A stretch of DNA of 64,000 nucleotides from Diphasiastrum complanatum (taxonomy: Eukaryota; Streptophyta; Lycopodiopsida; Lycopodiales; Lycopodiaceae): NCBI GenBank assembly GCA_029204225.1, contig CM055107.1:18130718-18194717 (forward strand). Reading direction: 5' to 3'. Positions 47,085 through 60,596 of the stretch are shown here, piece by piece. How positions within the stretch are numbered: position 1 is the stretch's first letter; each line of letters opens with the position of its first letter. The position numbers and the translations under genes are program-made. The notes under the pieces were generated by a model. It had not been told where the DNA came from. It saw only the letters and a list, made by a program, of their open reading frames with translations, and did no database searches.

Positions 47085-47387
47085 CCCACTAAGTGCCTAA
47101 CAGAGGCCGAGGAGATACCCACCATATTTTGTGACAACCAATCAGCCCAACCACTTGCAAGCAGTCTTACTTTCCATGCAAGGAGCAAACACATCAAAAT
47201 TGCTCATCATTTTGTGAGGGAGAAGGTGCAAGCCAAAGAGATCCAACTCCAACATGTGCCACATCATCGGATTGCTTAGCTGATATCCTCACTAAATCCT
47301 TGCCTAAGAATTCATTCATCAAGCTAGGATTAGCCCTTGGGGTTTTGGATAAGTGTAACATAATTTCATCAAACTAGATTTGAGGAG
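47085..47387 (+). pseudogene. Copia RNase H C-terminal fragment and polypurine tract
   Basis: TIFCDNQSAQPLASSLTFHA, RSKHIKIAHHFVREKV and, after a frameshift, DILTKSLPKNSF are the standard end of copia RNase H. GAGGAG at 47383-47387 precedes an LTR-like start. Upstream domains are missing. Confidence 0.88.
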
Positions 47388-47640
47388 TGTGAAAATTGAC
47401 AAATTCTAGCTTGATTTGTGTATAGTTTTTTTGTATACATTGTAAATCACACATGTGAGAGCATGTTCCCATGTGTGTAGATCAGCCTAGGTAGGTTAGA
47501 TCTCAATCATAGGGGTTAGTTATTCGATTTGGTCATGATTCCTAAAATCAAGGGCCAAACTTTGAGCAACTACACAAGTTGTGGTAATAGCTTACAAGAT
47601 CGTAATATTGTTGTTTGAGATTACTTGAGTCCAATTACAC
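47388..47640 (+). repeat. Copia 3' LTR start (end unresolved)
   Basis: TGTGAAAATTGACAAATTC directly follows the polypurine tract. The family resembles the copia B LTR only in its first bases. The far end could not be set; the end given is arbitrary. Confidence 0.55.
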
Positions 47641-50157
<2,517 letters not shown>

Positions 50158-50523
50158 TCATGAATTGAACAGTGAATCTAAACTGAATGAACTAATATGA
50201 ACCATATCAAAAGTGTAAAAATAAGAGTTTGACACCATGCTCTTGGTGATTGTTTCCATAGAAGGCTTTATGAAGTTTGCACACCATATGCTCTTTGCCT
50301 TTGAGTTCATAGCTGTCAGGCTTGTGCACGTAGATGTCTTCTTCAATGAATCCATTTAAGAAAGTTGTCTGCACATTTATTTGGTGAATCTCCATATTTT
50401 CTACACTACATATGACAATAATAATCTAATAGAAGAGATTATGACTACAAGATTGAAAGTTTCTGAGTAGTTAATATTGGGTATTTGAGAATATTTCACA
50501 ACTAGTTTGGCTTTTCTTTTATC
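50158..50523 (-). pseudogene. Copia reverse transcriptase fragment (target of an LTR insertion)
   Basis: On the - strand: KAKLVVKYSQIPNINYSETF, NLVVIISSIRLLLSYVV, then a stop, then MEIHQINVQTTFLNGFIEED and YELKGKEHMVCKLHKAFYG. These are the RT fingers/palm blocks (KARLVxKG..., LDVKTAFLNG, LYG). The upstream side is broken by the LTR ending at 50524; downstream it is truncated near 50158. Confidence 0.88.
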
Positions 50524-52150
50524 TGATGGGGCAAGTGATAGAAGAACACGAATGGAGAAGAGAGCAAGAATATTTCGGAACAACTCTCTCGTTACAATCA
50601 GCTGCTAGATGCAAAAACAGTCTAATAGAAAGCTTATGCTAAAAAATATAATCACAGCTTTAAGTGTTCTAATTGCCCAACAAGATCTTAAAAATTAATT
50701 CATACTCACAAAAATTAGAGTACAATCCACCGAAGAGATTAGAAATGGTTTGTGTGTGGTATTACTGAAAAATGGATTTAATGTGAAGTTTAGTTCTGAA
50801 ATAGATTGAAATAGCAGTGTGATATCACGAGTTCCTCAGGCGTCAAAGATTTCTATCGTCTGATCAGAAGCGAAGGAGTCGTAGACATCTGTGCTCTGAT
50901 TAGAGTGAGTAAACAAGCGCGATCAAATAGCGATAAAGTGCATTCAATCACAACACACATTCATCTATGTTATACACAAATAGAAAAGCGTGCTGTTGCT
51001 ATATTGCACTAAAGCACAATAAAATAGCAATTACAACCAAAATGACGGCATAACTAGGAGGCTCAAATAATACATCTCATGGACGGAGCTTCTCAAGTAA
51101 TCTGTGCTGGGATGATCTATTTATAGATTGCATCCATGTATTAAATACATTAAATGTTTGTCACATAATTAGGTAAGCCGTGGTACTTGGAAGTATATGG
51201 CTTTATATTTAATTTAAAAACTCTACTCATCATCACTTCCTCCCTCCTCGCTTCCTTCGTCTTGTAGGTGTACGTTGGTGTCCACATCTTCGAACTCCCC
51301 TTCACTCTCATTCATGTTCTCTTCCACATTTTGCTCCTCAATATTTTCCACATTTTCTTCCACATCACGAACGCTTGAAGTTGCAGAACCCCTCTACAAA
51401 ATAGAAGCGGGAATGTTGACATGGACGAGGACTCGAAAATTTTCTCACTTCGCAAATTTTGAGAAGTGGTTGGGAACATCCTTCGTTCAGAATAGACGAC
51501 CTTCGCTTTTTTTCTCTCTTCGGGTTTTTTGTGAAAAAGCCGAAGGTGCCCTAAAACAGTTCAAGTCTTGAAGTAGATGACCTTCAAGAATTTTCTCTCT
51601 CTTCGCGAACATTTCGCAAAAAAGTCGAAGGTGCCCTAAAATGGTTGAACTTTGAACTGTGCCTAAGTGTGGCATTTCGGGAAAATGTGAAAAAGGTGAA
51701 ACTATCACGAAATCGTTTAAACTGTTGAACTATGCTAGTTTTGCATTTCGGATAAATGCGAAAAAGGCAACATTGTGGTGAACATAGTTCATTTTTGCAG
51801 ACTGTCGCGAAAGTAATGTATTTCTACAGACTTGTTCTAAATGCTAATTTCGTGGAAGTCCTTAAAGATGGCCAAGTCTTCAATGACTTCAAATTATTGA
51901 ACTTAACATCTGAACTTGAAATTATGATAGGATTGGTTACCCTTTGTTGGAGATCAGTCGAAAGCCCGTTGTAGACGTTCTTCAAATAAATTGGTTGTCT
52001 AAGTTTGTGATTCCTGCAGGTATCAGATGAGCAGATGTAGAACCAAAGTTGGTTTCACTGACCCTAGACCAATGATCAATAAACGTGCAGGAAGAATCAT
52101 GAAATAGAAATTAGTCATTCAGGAGACAACTGTGGGCTTAATTTTCAATA
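50524..52150 (-). repeat. Long copia LTR (1,627 bp), 3' LTR of a - strand element
   Basis: On the - strand it begins right after a purine run (TAAGGGGGAC) as TATTGAAAATTAAGCCC and ends GCCCCATCA, the same end as the solo LTR at 25928-27398. Ordered matches run through its first 400 bases. It reads straight into a different copia RT, so it is inserted there. It also contains repeated CGAAGGTGCCCTAAAA-type words (51540-51660). Confidence 0.85.
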
Positions 52151-52430
52151 GTCCCCCTTAAGGTCACAGTTGGTGTCTTGGTATCTTTGTTAGTTTCAGC
52201 ATGTTGAAGAACTTTTGATGCTTGATCCTGGGAAGCACCTTGGTGAAGATTTCTGCGACCATTTCTGTTGTGGAGCAGTATTGAAGGATCACTTTCCCTG
52301 AGAAGACTTTCTCCCGAATGAAATGATACTGAATTTCTATGTGCTTGGATTTGCCATGAAATCTGGGATTCAATGACAGTGAAATACAGCTCAAGTTGTC
52401 ACACAGAATGGTGGTAGCATTGAACTAAGT
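52151..52430 (-). pseudogene. Copia RNase H C-terminus belonging to the LTR at 50524-52150
   Basis: The - strand frame reads SLNPRFHGKSKHIEIQYHF, REKVFSGKVILQYCSTTEM and EIFTKVLPRIKHQKF, the usual end of copia pol, followed by a stop, a purine run and the LTR. It is cut at about 52434 by the next copia LTR on the opposite strand. Confidence 0.9.
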
Positions 52431-52434
52431 GTGA

Positions 52435-53261
52435 TGTAAGACCAAAATCGAAACCAACGACGAAAACGAAACCAACTATGGAAACAAAACCAACGTCGTG
52501 AAACCTTCTCCTGTCCTTCACGCTCCAAAGAGTACCAGCGAGATTATGCAAGTACCCAGAAGTGCAGATGTCTGATCTGATGGCATGACGTCAGCAGATA
52601 CACTTTAGATCGTGGCTAATCTGCCACTCTTGTAATTTTCTGATTAGTTGTAGATGCTTAATCACTCTAATCTAAAGGTTACATAGAGCGACTATATACT
52701 TGTTGGATGATACTTGACAAGTGATGACAGAACATACAGTGTAATGAAGTAGTTTGATTCTAGTAAGCAATCAAGATGAAATTACAGAATACATGTCCGC
52801 CTGCGTCCGAAGACAATTCTGTCTAGGATCTGTAGATCCAACTATCCGCTAGTAAAGCGAGATGATTACTCGTGAGAGAACCGTGTTTCTCCCACGCCAA
52901 TGAACTGCGTGGATTTGCATGCAGTGCTTGAAGAATCAGAGAAAGATCAATATAGATGATTTTCTTGTCGTGTTTGATCTCGAATGCAAAAGTGTCTACT
53001 GTTATTTGTGTGTCTAAGTTTCCTTGTTCATTTTAATTTCGCACCTTGGTTGAAACTATATTGAATGATGTATTTTTTCTACTAAGGTAGATCAGCAGTG
53101 CCTGACTACATTCTGGAGGACTGTAGGAGTGATTCAGCTGACAGTGTCTAGTGATCGCATCTGAACTTCATCCGAATTGCAAGAGAATTGAGTTAGAGTC
53201 GCGTTGAATTCGCGATCGTGACAGTTTTGCAATTGTTGCACGATCCTCTTCATTCCCTTCA
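52435..53261 (+). repeat. Copia G 5' LTR
   Basis: It starts about TGTAAGACCAAAATCG (52435) and ends TTCCCTTCA at 53261, next to a primer site. A diverged, inverted relative is at 12890-13800. The exact left end is uncertain by a few bases. Confidence 0.75.
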
Positions 53262-53262
53262 G

Positions 53263-53311
53263 TGGTATCAGAGCATGTCACCAACACAATTCTCATCAAT
53301 GGTATCAGAGC
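53263..53311 (+). other. Copia G primer-binding site, present twice
   Basis: TGGTATCAGAGC at 53263-53274 and again at 53300-53311, separated by 25 bp. The first follows the LTR directly and is probably the functional one. Confidence 0.85.
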
Positions 53312-53414
53312 CTACCTATCTTGTTATAATCTGACATAGCCAAGAAGTCGTCAGATCCAGGAGGCCAAGCATTCAGAAAGACAACCATCAATGAAGGAAC
53401 AGACTCCAAGAAGC

Positions 53415-54200
53415 AATGGCTTCAATCAGCAGCATGCAGAGCAAGATCTGCACAATACTTGATTCTTCAGGATCTAACTTTCTAGCCTGGAAAGTTAAGA
53501 CATCACTCATATTCAAGGGTGAAGGACTCTTCCCCTGGGTAGATGGCACATAAGAGATGCCTACGACATCAGACAAGGAGCTACGCGAATGGAAGGAGAA
53601 AAATGACAAGGCAGTAGCCTGGCTATCATCTTCCATCAAAGATAGTCTCACACTTGACCTGGCTACACTCTCCAAAGCCAAGGAGATGTGGGATGCATTG
53701 CTCACCAGATTTCAGATGAAGTCAAGAAGTCAAATTATGATGCTGGAAGATCAGCTGACGAATCTACAGTGAGATGGAAAGGAACTCACTTCTTTTCGTA
53801 AGAAAGATGAAGGATCTGTTTCTATCAATACACAACTCTAGAGCAGAGAATGTAGTGTCAGCTGAGAAGCAGCTCACGTACCTATTGAGGGCCTTACCCA
53901 GATCATTCCAGACAATGAGGGCCTTGCTCGCGAAAGATCCTACCATGAACCTCGAAAAGGCGATTGTCAAGATTTGAGAGGAAGTCGAGGCTAGAGAACA
54001 CCTTGATCACAAGGATGGTTCTGACCAGGCCCTCTACGACAACAAAGAAAAATCCAAGAAGCAATTTAAGTCTAAGAGGGAGTCAAATCAGAGGCAGGAT
54101 CGTGACCAGCAAGCAGAGGGGACCAGCAAAGGCAACTGGAAGAGCAAACGGAGGCCGAATCAGGCAGAATGTTGTGTTGGGAATACCCCCAACAAGACCC
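53415..54200 (+). pseudogene. Copia G gag (UBN2-type), truncated
   Basis: ATG at 53412-53414 opens MASISSMQSKICTILDSS, then GSNFLAWKVKTSLIFKGEGL, a stop, ELREWKEKNDKAVAWLSSSI, LSKAKEMWDALLTRFQ, a frameshift, and ALPRSFQTMRALLAKDPTMN. It ends in a basic stretch (about 54040-54160) where the knuckle should be, but the Cys/His spacing is not intact. Sequence after about 54200 is unrelated, so protease and pol are missing. Confidence 0.85.
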
Positions 54201-54359
54201 ATGGCCTGAAGTAGTGTCGGTTCCTCGGCACTCTTCCGGTTCAGTAAAGAGAGCGCTTGGCTCACCGTTGGTTGATCAGCATGATTTTGTCCACTGGGGT
54301 GTCTCATTCCGTCCATTTGGTTCATCGTAGGCACGGCAGAAAATGGGCGTTTACCCGAA

Positions 54360-56943
54360 GTTGCTGAGGACTTGTCACATAACCCCTGATGGCCACAGAG
54401 TCACGTTCGAATAGCTATTGACGCCACTCTGGTTGCGGTAAGAGGGTGGGAAATGCCTGCAGCTCGTGTTCCTTGATATTTTGGGCTAAAAAGGATATCT
54501 GCTAGCCGTCTCTTGAAGACTCGTGGAGATATTTGGATAAGAATTAGTTGATTTTCTTCTCCACGGACTTTGGGTGTCTGAAAGCCCGGTTGACAGATAT
54601 AGAATGCGAGCCTCTTGATGAGGAGGCTTGTCCTTCCCCCTGGCTATGGCTGGGGGCCGTGTCTTGGCCTTGGTCCTGTGTCTCAACTCCAGTATCATGA
54701 GGCCCTTGGTCTTGCCCACCTGACCCCTGATCCTAGCTTGTGTCCACTGCTGCCTGCTGGCTTTGATCTTGCATCAAAGAGAGGTGGCATTGGAATTACC
54801 ACTACGGTTGGCTGAGCCTTCTGTTCCATAAATTTTTGACAAGCCTTGAGGGCTTGTTTGGCCAGGGTGAGATCTTGAGTTGCGCTAGTCCGATACTTGT
54901 TGAACTCCATCTGGTAGCTGTTCAGAGTTTGACTATAGACCTGCATCTGATGCCTGAAAAGATTCATCTCTGCTTGAGAGAGTGGCCTTGAATCAGGTGC
55001 CGGTTGAGCTAGCCAGGTAAGTTTTTCTTGTTGGAGACTTTGCACCTCTGCTCCCAAGCATGTGTTTTCGGTTTTGTAGATCAGCAACTATGCTTGGAGG
55101 GGGGCAAGTCTTTGTGCAGCTTCTGATTGCAGCTCTTGCACTTTTCTGGAGGCGTCCGTCAGTGCTTGGAAGAGGCTTTGGATGTGCTTATTCAGGCTCT
55201 CTTCCTTTGCCTGTAGCTTCAGAATCTCCTACTGCCCACTCAACTCATGTTGTTGAGCTACTTGTAGTTCTTGTTGCAGCTTCTGAATCTCGACTCGCAG
55301 CTGTGTGTTGCTTGTGGCTAATTTTAGTACCCGGTTGTCCAGAGAAGCTCGAACTGCTAGTGCATTTTGGACGAATGTCCCAAAGGTTTGGTAGGGCGTC
55401 GTTAGGTCCGTTGGAGCAGCCGATACACTTCCACTTGTTGGGGTTGTGAGGTAGTGGCCCCGACGACCTGTACATTATTGTCGTCGTCGTCCTCTATGAG
55501 TTGCTCTGATGATCTCTTGTCATCAGGTGCAGTGGAATCTGCATGATCTGGCGATGGAATAAAAACGGTTTGTACAAATGCGTCATCAGGCAACGGTTAG
55601 TCACTCTCGACAGCCTTTGATGGAGAAGTGGGTGGTGTGAGAGGAACAGAAGTGGAGACAAGAATGGGGACAAATTGTCCAAAAGAGAGAATGGAGGGAA
55701 CAAAGGAAAATTGTAGGCTGGTGTGAAGGATGGAAGGAGAAGATGGTGCTGAAGTGGCCTGGCGTGGTGGTGAAAAATTGTTGACCTGCATCCACGCCAA
55801 TGTGTCCAGAGACAGCTATGAATCAGCAAGATTGAACTGGAGAGGAACAACTGTGGAAGCAGAATGGATGGAAGAGGCGATGGTAATGGAAGGGGTGGTA
55901 GAAGAAGGAACAAAGGTAGAAGTGGTATCTATAGAGGAGATGGGAATGGAAGTAGAAGCAACAGATGCGGGTTGAACAGAAGAAATAGGAATGGAAGCAG
56001 AAACAGTGGTAGAGGGCTGTACAGAAGAAAAAGTGGCGGTGGTAGAAGTCGGAACTATTACTGGTGTGGTGGTGGTGGTGCAACATCTAGTAGCAGGTGG
56101 AGATGAGGAAGAGGGGGCAACACCACGTATTCTTTTGCTGGCCATCATGTCAGTGACTGCAAGTTGGACAGACGTGGATGCAGTGGATGGAGGATAAAGG
56201 TTAGTGTGTGGCACAATGGATGATAAGATGCTGGAATGGTGGAACCCATGCACTTTTGCCTTGAGAAGTGCACATGCAAAGTTACACAGCATGGGGCCCA
56301 CTGTAGTACGTTCTCGAGAGTTTGGCTTTATGGAAATTGTTAGTTTGTGGATGAGGAATGTATGCCAGTGGTATGGCACAATCGTGGGGCCAGGGAATTC
56401 CAAAAAGGACTCCACAATCTGACTAAGCAGCTTGGACTAGATTCTATCCTTGCAAAATGTTGAAACAACCAGAAAGTTGTTCAACAAATGCGTGGCCGTC
56501 TGAATTACTATTTCTGTGATAGCCTCCATCAGGTACTCATTGTTAGTTTGGATCAGAATCTCTGGTGCAATCTGGGTCACGAAGGGTTTTATCAGGGTCT
56601 TTGCTTGATGGTGAGAGATCAGTTGACGGTCACCGGACATAATGCCTACGTGACCATCGAGTCCGCGTTAATCCACACCTTGTACGTGGTACCCTGGTAT
56701 AGGAAGTGAAAATGAGACTTCGGCACGTCCTAGGTGGCGTAAGCATGAAGGAAGAGGCCCATGTTGATGTCAGGGCTGAAAATCGTTGGGTAGAATCCCA
56801 TTGCTTCAAGAAGTGGGCCAGCAATCCGAAGCCATGGTTTAATCAAGGCATCAGAAGGCAAGGGCCAAATTTGGGTGGCTGATGGTATTTCTCGCTGGAT
56901 CACCTACTTGGTGCCAGAGTCGTCAGAAGATGAGGAGGCCATG
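54360..56943 (-). pseudogene. Long unrecognised decayed ORF (about 860 codons)
   Basis: Reading leftward from MASSSSDDSGTK at 56943 with several stops and frameshifts. The N-terminal domain includes WPLPSDALIKPWLRIAGPLL, GLFLHAYAT and FHFLYQGTTYKVWIN, then FVTQIAPEILIQTNNEYLME. The middle is a Ser/Thr/Pro-rich low-complexity region (about 55800-56250; ATRCCTTTTTPVIVPTSTT). An acidic DDDDNN stretch follows (about 55480). The C-terminal part (54695-55087) looks helical (EVQSLQQEKLTWL, YQMEFNKYRTSATQDLTLAK). Layout and size would suit a retroelement gag-like or extra ORF, but no knuckle or catalytic motif is present. Opposite-strand frames here are shadows. Confidence 0.45.
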
Positions 56944-57940
56944 TTTGCAGTGATAGTTAAAGTTGGTTACAAAGAAAGCTGATAAATAATAAAAAAACAT
57001 GATGGAAATGGTAAAAAGTGGTGGAAATGAGAAAAACAGTGGAAAACAAAAATTTAATGGTAGTAATGGTGATTCAAAGCGTAGATCTGGGTTCAGAGTA
57101 TGCAGATGATGGCTTGTATGAAGTTTGGTCGCATTCGAAGAACTTGAAAATTTTGATCGAAAATCGAACAGAACTTTGCTAGGAAAGGTGACAGATGACT
57201 TGAATTCAGCCCTTATACAGCAAAATTTAGAGTGCGTACGAGAGTTTAGAAGGTGATTTGACTGTCCTGCGAAGGTTCAGACAGTCTGCGAGGGTTCAAT
57301 CCTCACATGAAGTGAATGCTCGCACAACTTGCTCTAATAGTTGGATTTTCAAGATCAGACCATGTAGATAGGCTAATTTCACTGCTCTGATTCCATTTAT
57401 GCCCCTTGCGAAGGTTGCTTTGATGATCTTAATGCTCTGCGAGGGTTCTGACAATTTTGCAATGATTTTTTCATTAGTAACTCTCGTAGAGATTTTCATA
57501 GATGCATCTAAGTCAGATCTAGTGACTGTCCAAGTTTCAAGAGCTATCTTCCAGGGGATCTCCAAAAATCATGAAAAAAGTGCTCTCTTTGAGTGTTTTT
57601 TACGATATTTTGAGAATCTCTGATCCTTAACTTTTGAAAACTGGTAATTTGTTACATCCATATTAGATCTGACTGTAAGTAACTCTCTGAAAGTTTTGAT
57701 AGATATTTGGTAGCTGATCCATCAGTTTTGGTAGATTTTGCCCTTATTTTACCATTGTTCCTAAGATCGAGGTCTCTGATTTGCAAATTGGAGGGCTTAT
57801 TGGTGTAATCTAATGACCTGATTCTCTCTTGATCCTATTAGGACCTGGATCTCTCTTGGATCTTGTTGGATCTTCTCTGATCTTGCCAAATTCGGTTGAA
57901 TCTTGGTAGATCTAGCTTGATCTGTTTTGATTTTCCTAGA
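56944..57940. other. Noncoding DNA between the unknown ORF and gypsy B
   Basis: Imperfect repeats such as CTGCGAGGGTTC/TTGCGAAGGTT (57270-57460) and a run of GATCT(T)G words (57830-57950) are present. It may be the 3' untranslated part of gypsy B or the leader of the unknown ORF. No LTR border was found. Confidence 0.4.
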
Positions 57941-60140
57941 TCTGGCTGTGATGGCCTTGCAGATGAACTTTTTGTAATATGCCATCACCAGCCTAGATCT
58001 GCCCCACTGAGGTGGCCATCACTTGTGCAACCGGCTACCGTTGATGGGTGTGTCGAAAGGCGTCCCATCTAGCTTCTCCAAATTCACGGCTCCATGATTC
58101 AAAATCTCTTTGATCCAATAAGGAACTTCACTTGTGAATTTTTATTTCCCCTTGATTGCCTTGGTCTTATACATCAGGACTAGATCTCTAGATCAAAGAT
58201 CTTTCTTTTGTAACCTGCGACCATGCCATGCTTGGCGTCTTTTCTTTTCAGCTACCAGTGCATGTATAGCTAGTAAGCGTGTTTCATAGAGCTTATGCAG
58301 AGCTGTGGCGTAATTGTAGAGATCTGGATTCATCAAGATGTTGCGTTGTGGCAATCCTTAATGAAGGGACTGAAAATTCTAGTGGCATTACAGCATCCTG
58401 ACCATAAACCAATTGGAATGGTGTTTGATTAGTGCTTCCCTTATATGCTATCTTGAATGCCCATAGAGCAGCATGCAACTTGTGTTCCCAATCCAATCTA
58501 CTAGCTTCAACTATTTTCTTGAGTACGCTACACAGGATATTATTGAATGACTCTACTTGCTCATTACCGCAAGGATAATAAGGCATACTGGTTCTATGGA
58601 TCATGAAGACTTCCTCCAACAAGACCTTGATGGTCTCATTGATGAAATGACTCCCGCGATCGCTGACTATCTCTACTGGGCATCCAAAGTGCACAATGAT
58701 ATTTTCATAAAAAAACTTGGCAATGGTCCTAGCATCAGCTACTCTCACTACCTTGGCTTTGACCCACTTGGTGAGGTAGTCGGTGGCCACGATTATATAT
58801 CGGACTTGGGTACTTCTGACAATAGCAGGGTGAATTGGACCAGTATAATTCAATCTCCACTTTTCAAATGGTGCTTGGGCTAAGACTGGGTGCAGAAGGT
58901 CATAATTCAATCTTGTTGGCCTCCTTGCCCTTTGGCACACATCACATTTCCTCAGGTATTCCTTCGTATTCTTATGAATCGTTGGCCACCAGTATCCTGA
59001 TTGCAGGATCTTGCAAACTATAATGTCGGATGCAAAATGACCTTGTCCCATGCCTTCATGTGAAAGCAAAATGATTTGGGTGTCCTCATGAGGAAGAATA
59101 CATCGTCAAAGAATCCCATCTGGTCCTCTTCTGTACAATTGGCCCGCAATCAGCTGATAAGGTCTAGCTTTCAAAATCAACTTTCACTGTTCCGCCTTGG
59201 ATAATGATTTGTCTGGTTGGCCCCTCATTAGATATTCAACTATGTCGACGGCCCATTCTAATACTGTTTCAACGTAAAATAAGACAACATCAGGTTGCTC
59301 ATCGTCAGGCTGGGTTGCAATTTCCTTTTCCTTGATTTGTGATACATGATCCACCGTGTAGTATTGTTTTTCCTTGCGAACTACTATCCGAAAATCAAAC
59401 TCCAACAATAGGAGTAACCATCGAGTGATTCTCCATGTGTTGTAGGTTTTGTTGACAAGATAGAGCAAGGGTTGATGGTCCGTATAAAAGACAGTGTGTG
59501 GCCATCAAATAGTGACGAAAATTCTTAACCGCATATATCATTGCCAGTGCCTCCCGCTCTGTGATTGAATAGTTTATTTCTGTATCACTGAGTTGTCGGC
59601 TTGCAAATCAGATCAAAAAATCATTTTTGTGTTCTTTTGGCTGGGTTAAGACTGCTCCAACTGCATACTTCGATGCGTTCGTATGCACATGAAACTCAAA
59701 GGACCAATTGGGCGGGCATAAGATTGGTGTTGAGACCATTGCATCTTTAAGTTTCTGAAAAGCCTTTAGGGCTTCCTTATTCCAATGTGGATCCGTTGTG
59801 AGTTTGTAAATTGGTCGTGCCAAATCCGCAAAATCTAGGATGAAAATCCTATAATAGTTAGCATGACCCATAAAGATGTAGACCTTGCGGATCGTTCTTG
59901 GTGGTGGTATCAACAATGATCCTGATTTTCGATAGATCTGTGGTGATCCCGTGTCTAGATACTATATGGCCCAGAATCAAGCCATGTGTAACCCAAAATT
60001 GACATTTTTCTGGATTCAAGGAGATCTGGAATTCGCGGTATTTTTGTAGCACCTTCTCCAGATTCAATAAGTGTTTAGATTTTGTTCCATGCATGCACGA
60101 ATCATCGATGAAAATTTCCAAATTTTTTTGCAAATACTCT
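57941..60140 (-). pseudogene. Gypsy element B: RT C-terminus, RNase H, integrase
   Basis: Same family as gypsy A. Leftward: FIDDSCMHGTKS in place of YLDDLG, EKCQFWVTHGLILGHIV, GHANYYRI. RNase H has FHVHTNASKYAVGAVL, with the first catalytic Asp changed to Asn. The integrase zinc domain is HEGMGQGHFAS...CDVCQRARRP. In the integrase core WRLNYTGP has the first Asp changed to Asn, while VSDRGSHF and GNEQVESFNN keep the second Asp and Glu. A C-terminal extension, GTPFDTPINGSRLHKW, lies near 58030-58080. Frameshifts occur at about 58290, 59180 and 59500-59600. The upstream RT is cut at about 60140. Neither gag nor LTR is present. Confidence 0.9.
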
Positions 60141-60462
60141 TTGGAGAGAGGATGAAATCCTCTCAATTTTTGCTCAAAATTTATCAGAATTTTTTGACAT
60201 TGTTGATTACTCATATGATGACCTTGAAAGTGAGATAGATTATGATAAAGATGGCAATTGGAAATCTGGCAATGAGGCCTTGGAGGCCATGATTGAAAAA
60301 TCTAAAGCCTAAGAAAAAACTTTGCCTATAGAGGAGGAATTTTTGGAATTTCAAAAAAGATATCCCCCTAGGGCTAGATATATCCCCTCCAAAAATGTAG
60401 AGGCCATTGGAGGACATGACATTAGTAGAGCAAACGTCGTTGATTACGTTGATTATGATCTG
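60130..60462 (+). pseudogene. Unrecognised two-exon ORF, exon 1
   Basis: The + strand frame reads EILSIFAQNLSEFFDIVDYS, YDDLESEIDYDKDGNW, one TAA at 60309-60311, then EEFLEFQKRYPPRARYIPSK and VDYVDYDL before a consensus donor CTG|GTAAGT at 60463. Strongly acidic first half, basic RYPPRARYIP block. The overlapping - strand frame is the antisense of this exon joined to the gypsy B RT. I do not recognise the family. It lies in the segment that separates gypsy B from gypsy C. Confidence 0.5.
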
Positions 60463-60596
60463 GTAAGTAGATATTATATTGGTATTGATATTGTTCAGTT
60501 TTCTTATTTTTTATTGGTATTGATATTGTTCAGTTTTCTTATTGAATTTGCAGTGTTATGTATCATTCTAAATTTATTTTCTTTTCTCGTTTACAG
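60463..60596 (+). other. Intron of the unrecognised ORF, with a 31-bp tandem duplication
   Basis: GTAAGT...TTTACAG, 134 bp, phase 0 on both sides. It contains an exact 31-bp duplication (60478-60508 and 60513-60543) and an alternative acceptor TTTGCAG at 60547-60553. Confidence 0.55.

Noticed and set aside
54615-56422. Several + strand frames of 65-130 codons
   Set aside because: They are antisense to the long - strand ORF and arise from its low-complexity Ser/Thr/Pro codons.
60211-60417. - strand 68-codon frame opposite the two-exon ORF
   Set aside because: The + strand shows splice signals and coherent composition; the - frame is its antisense.
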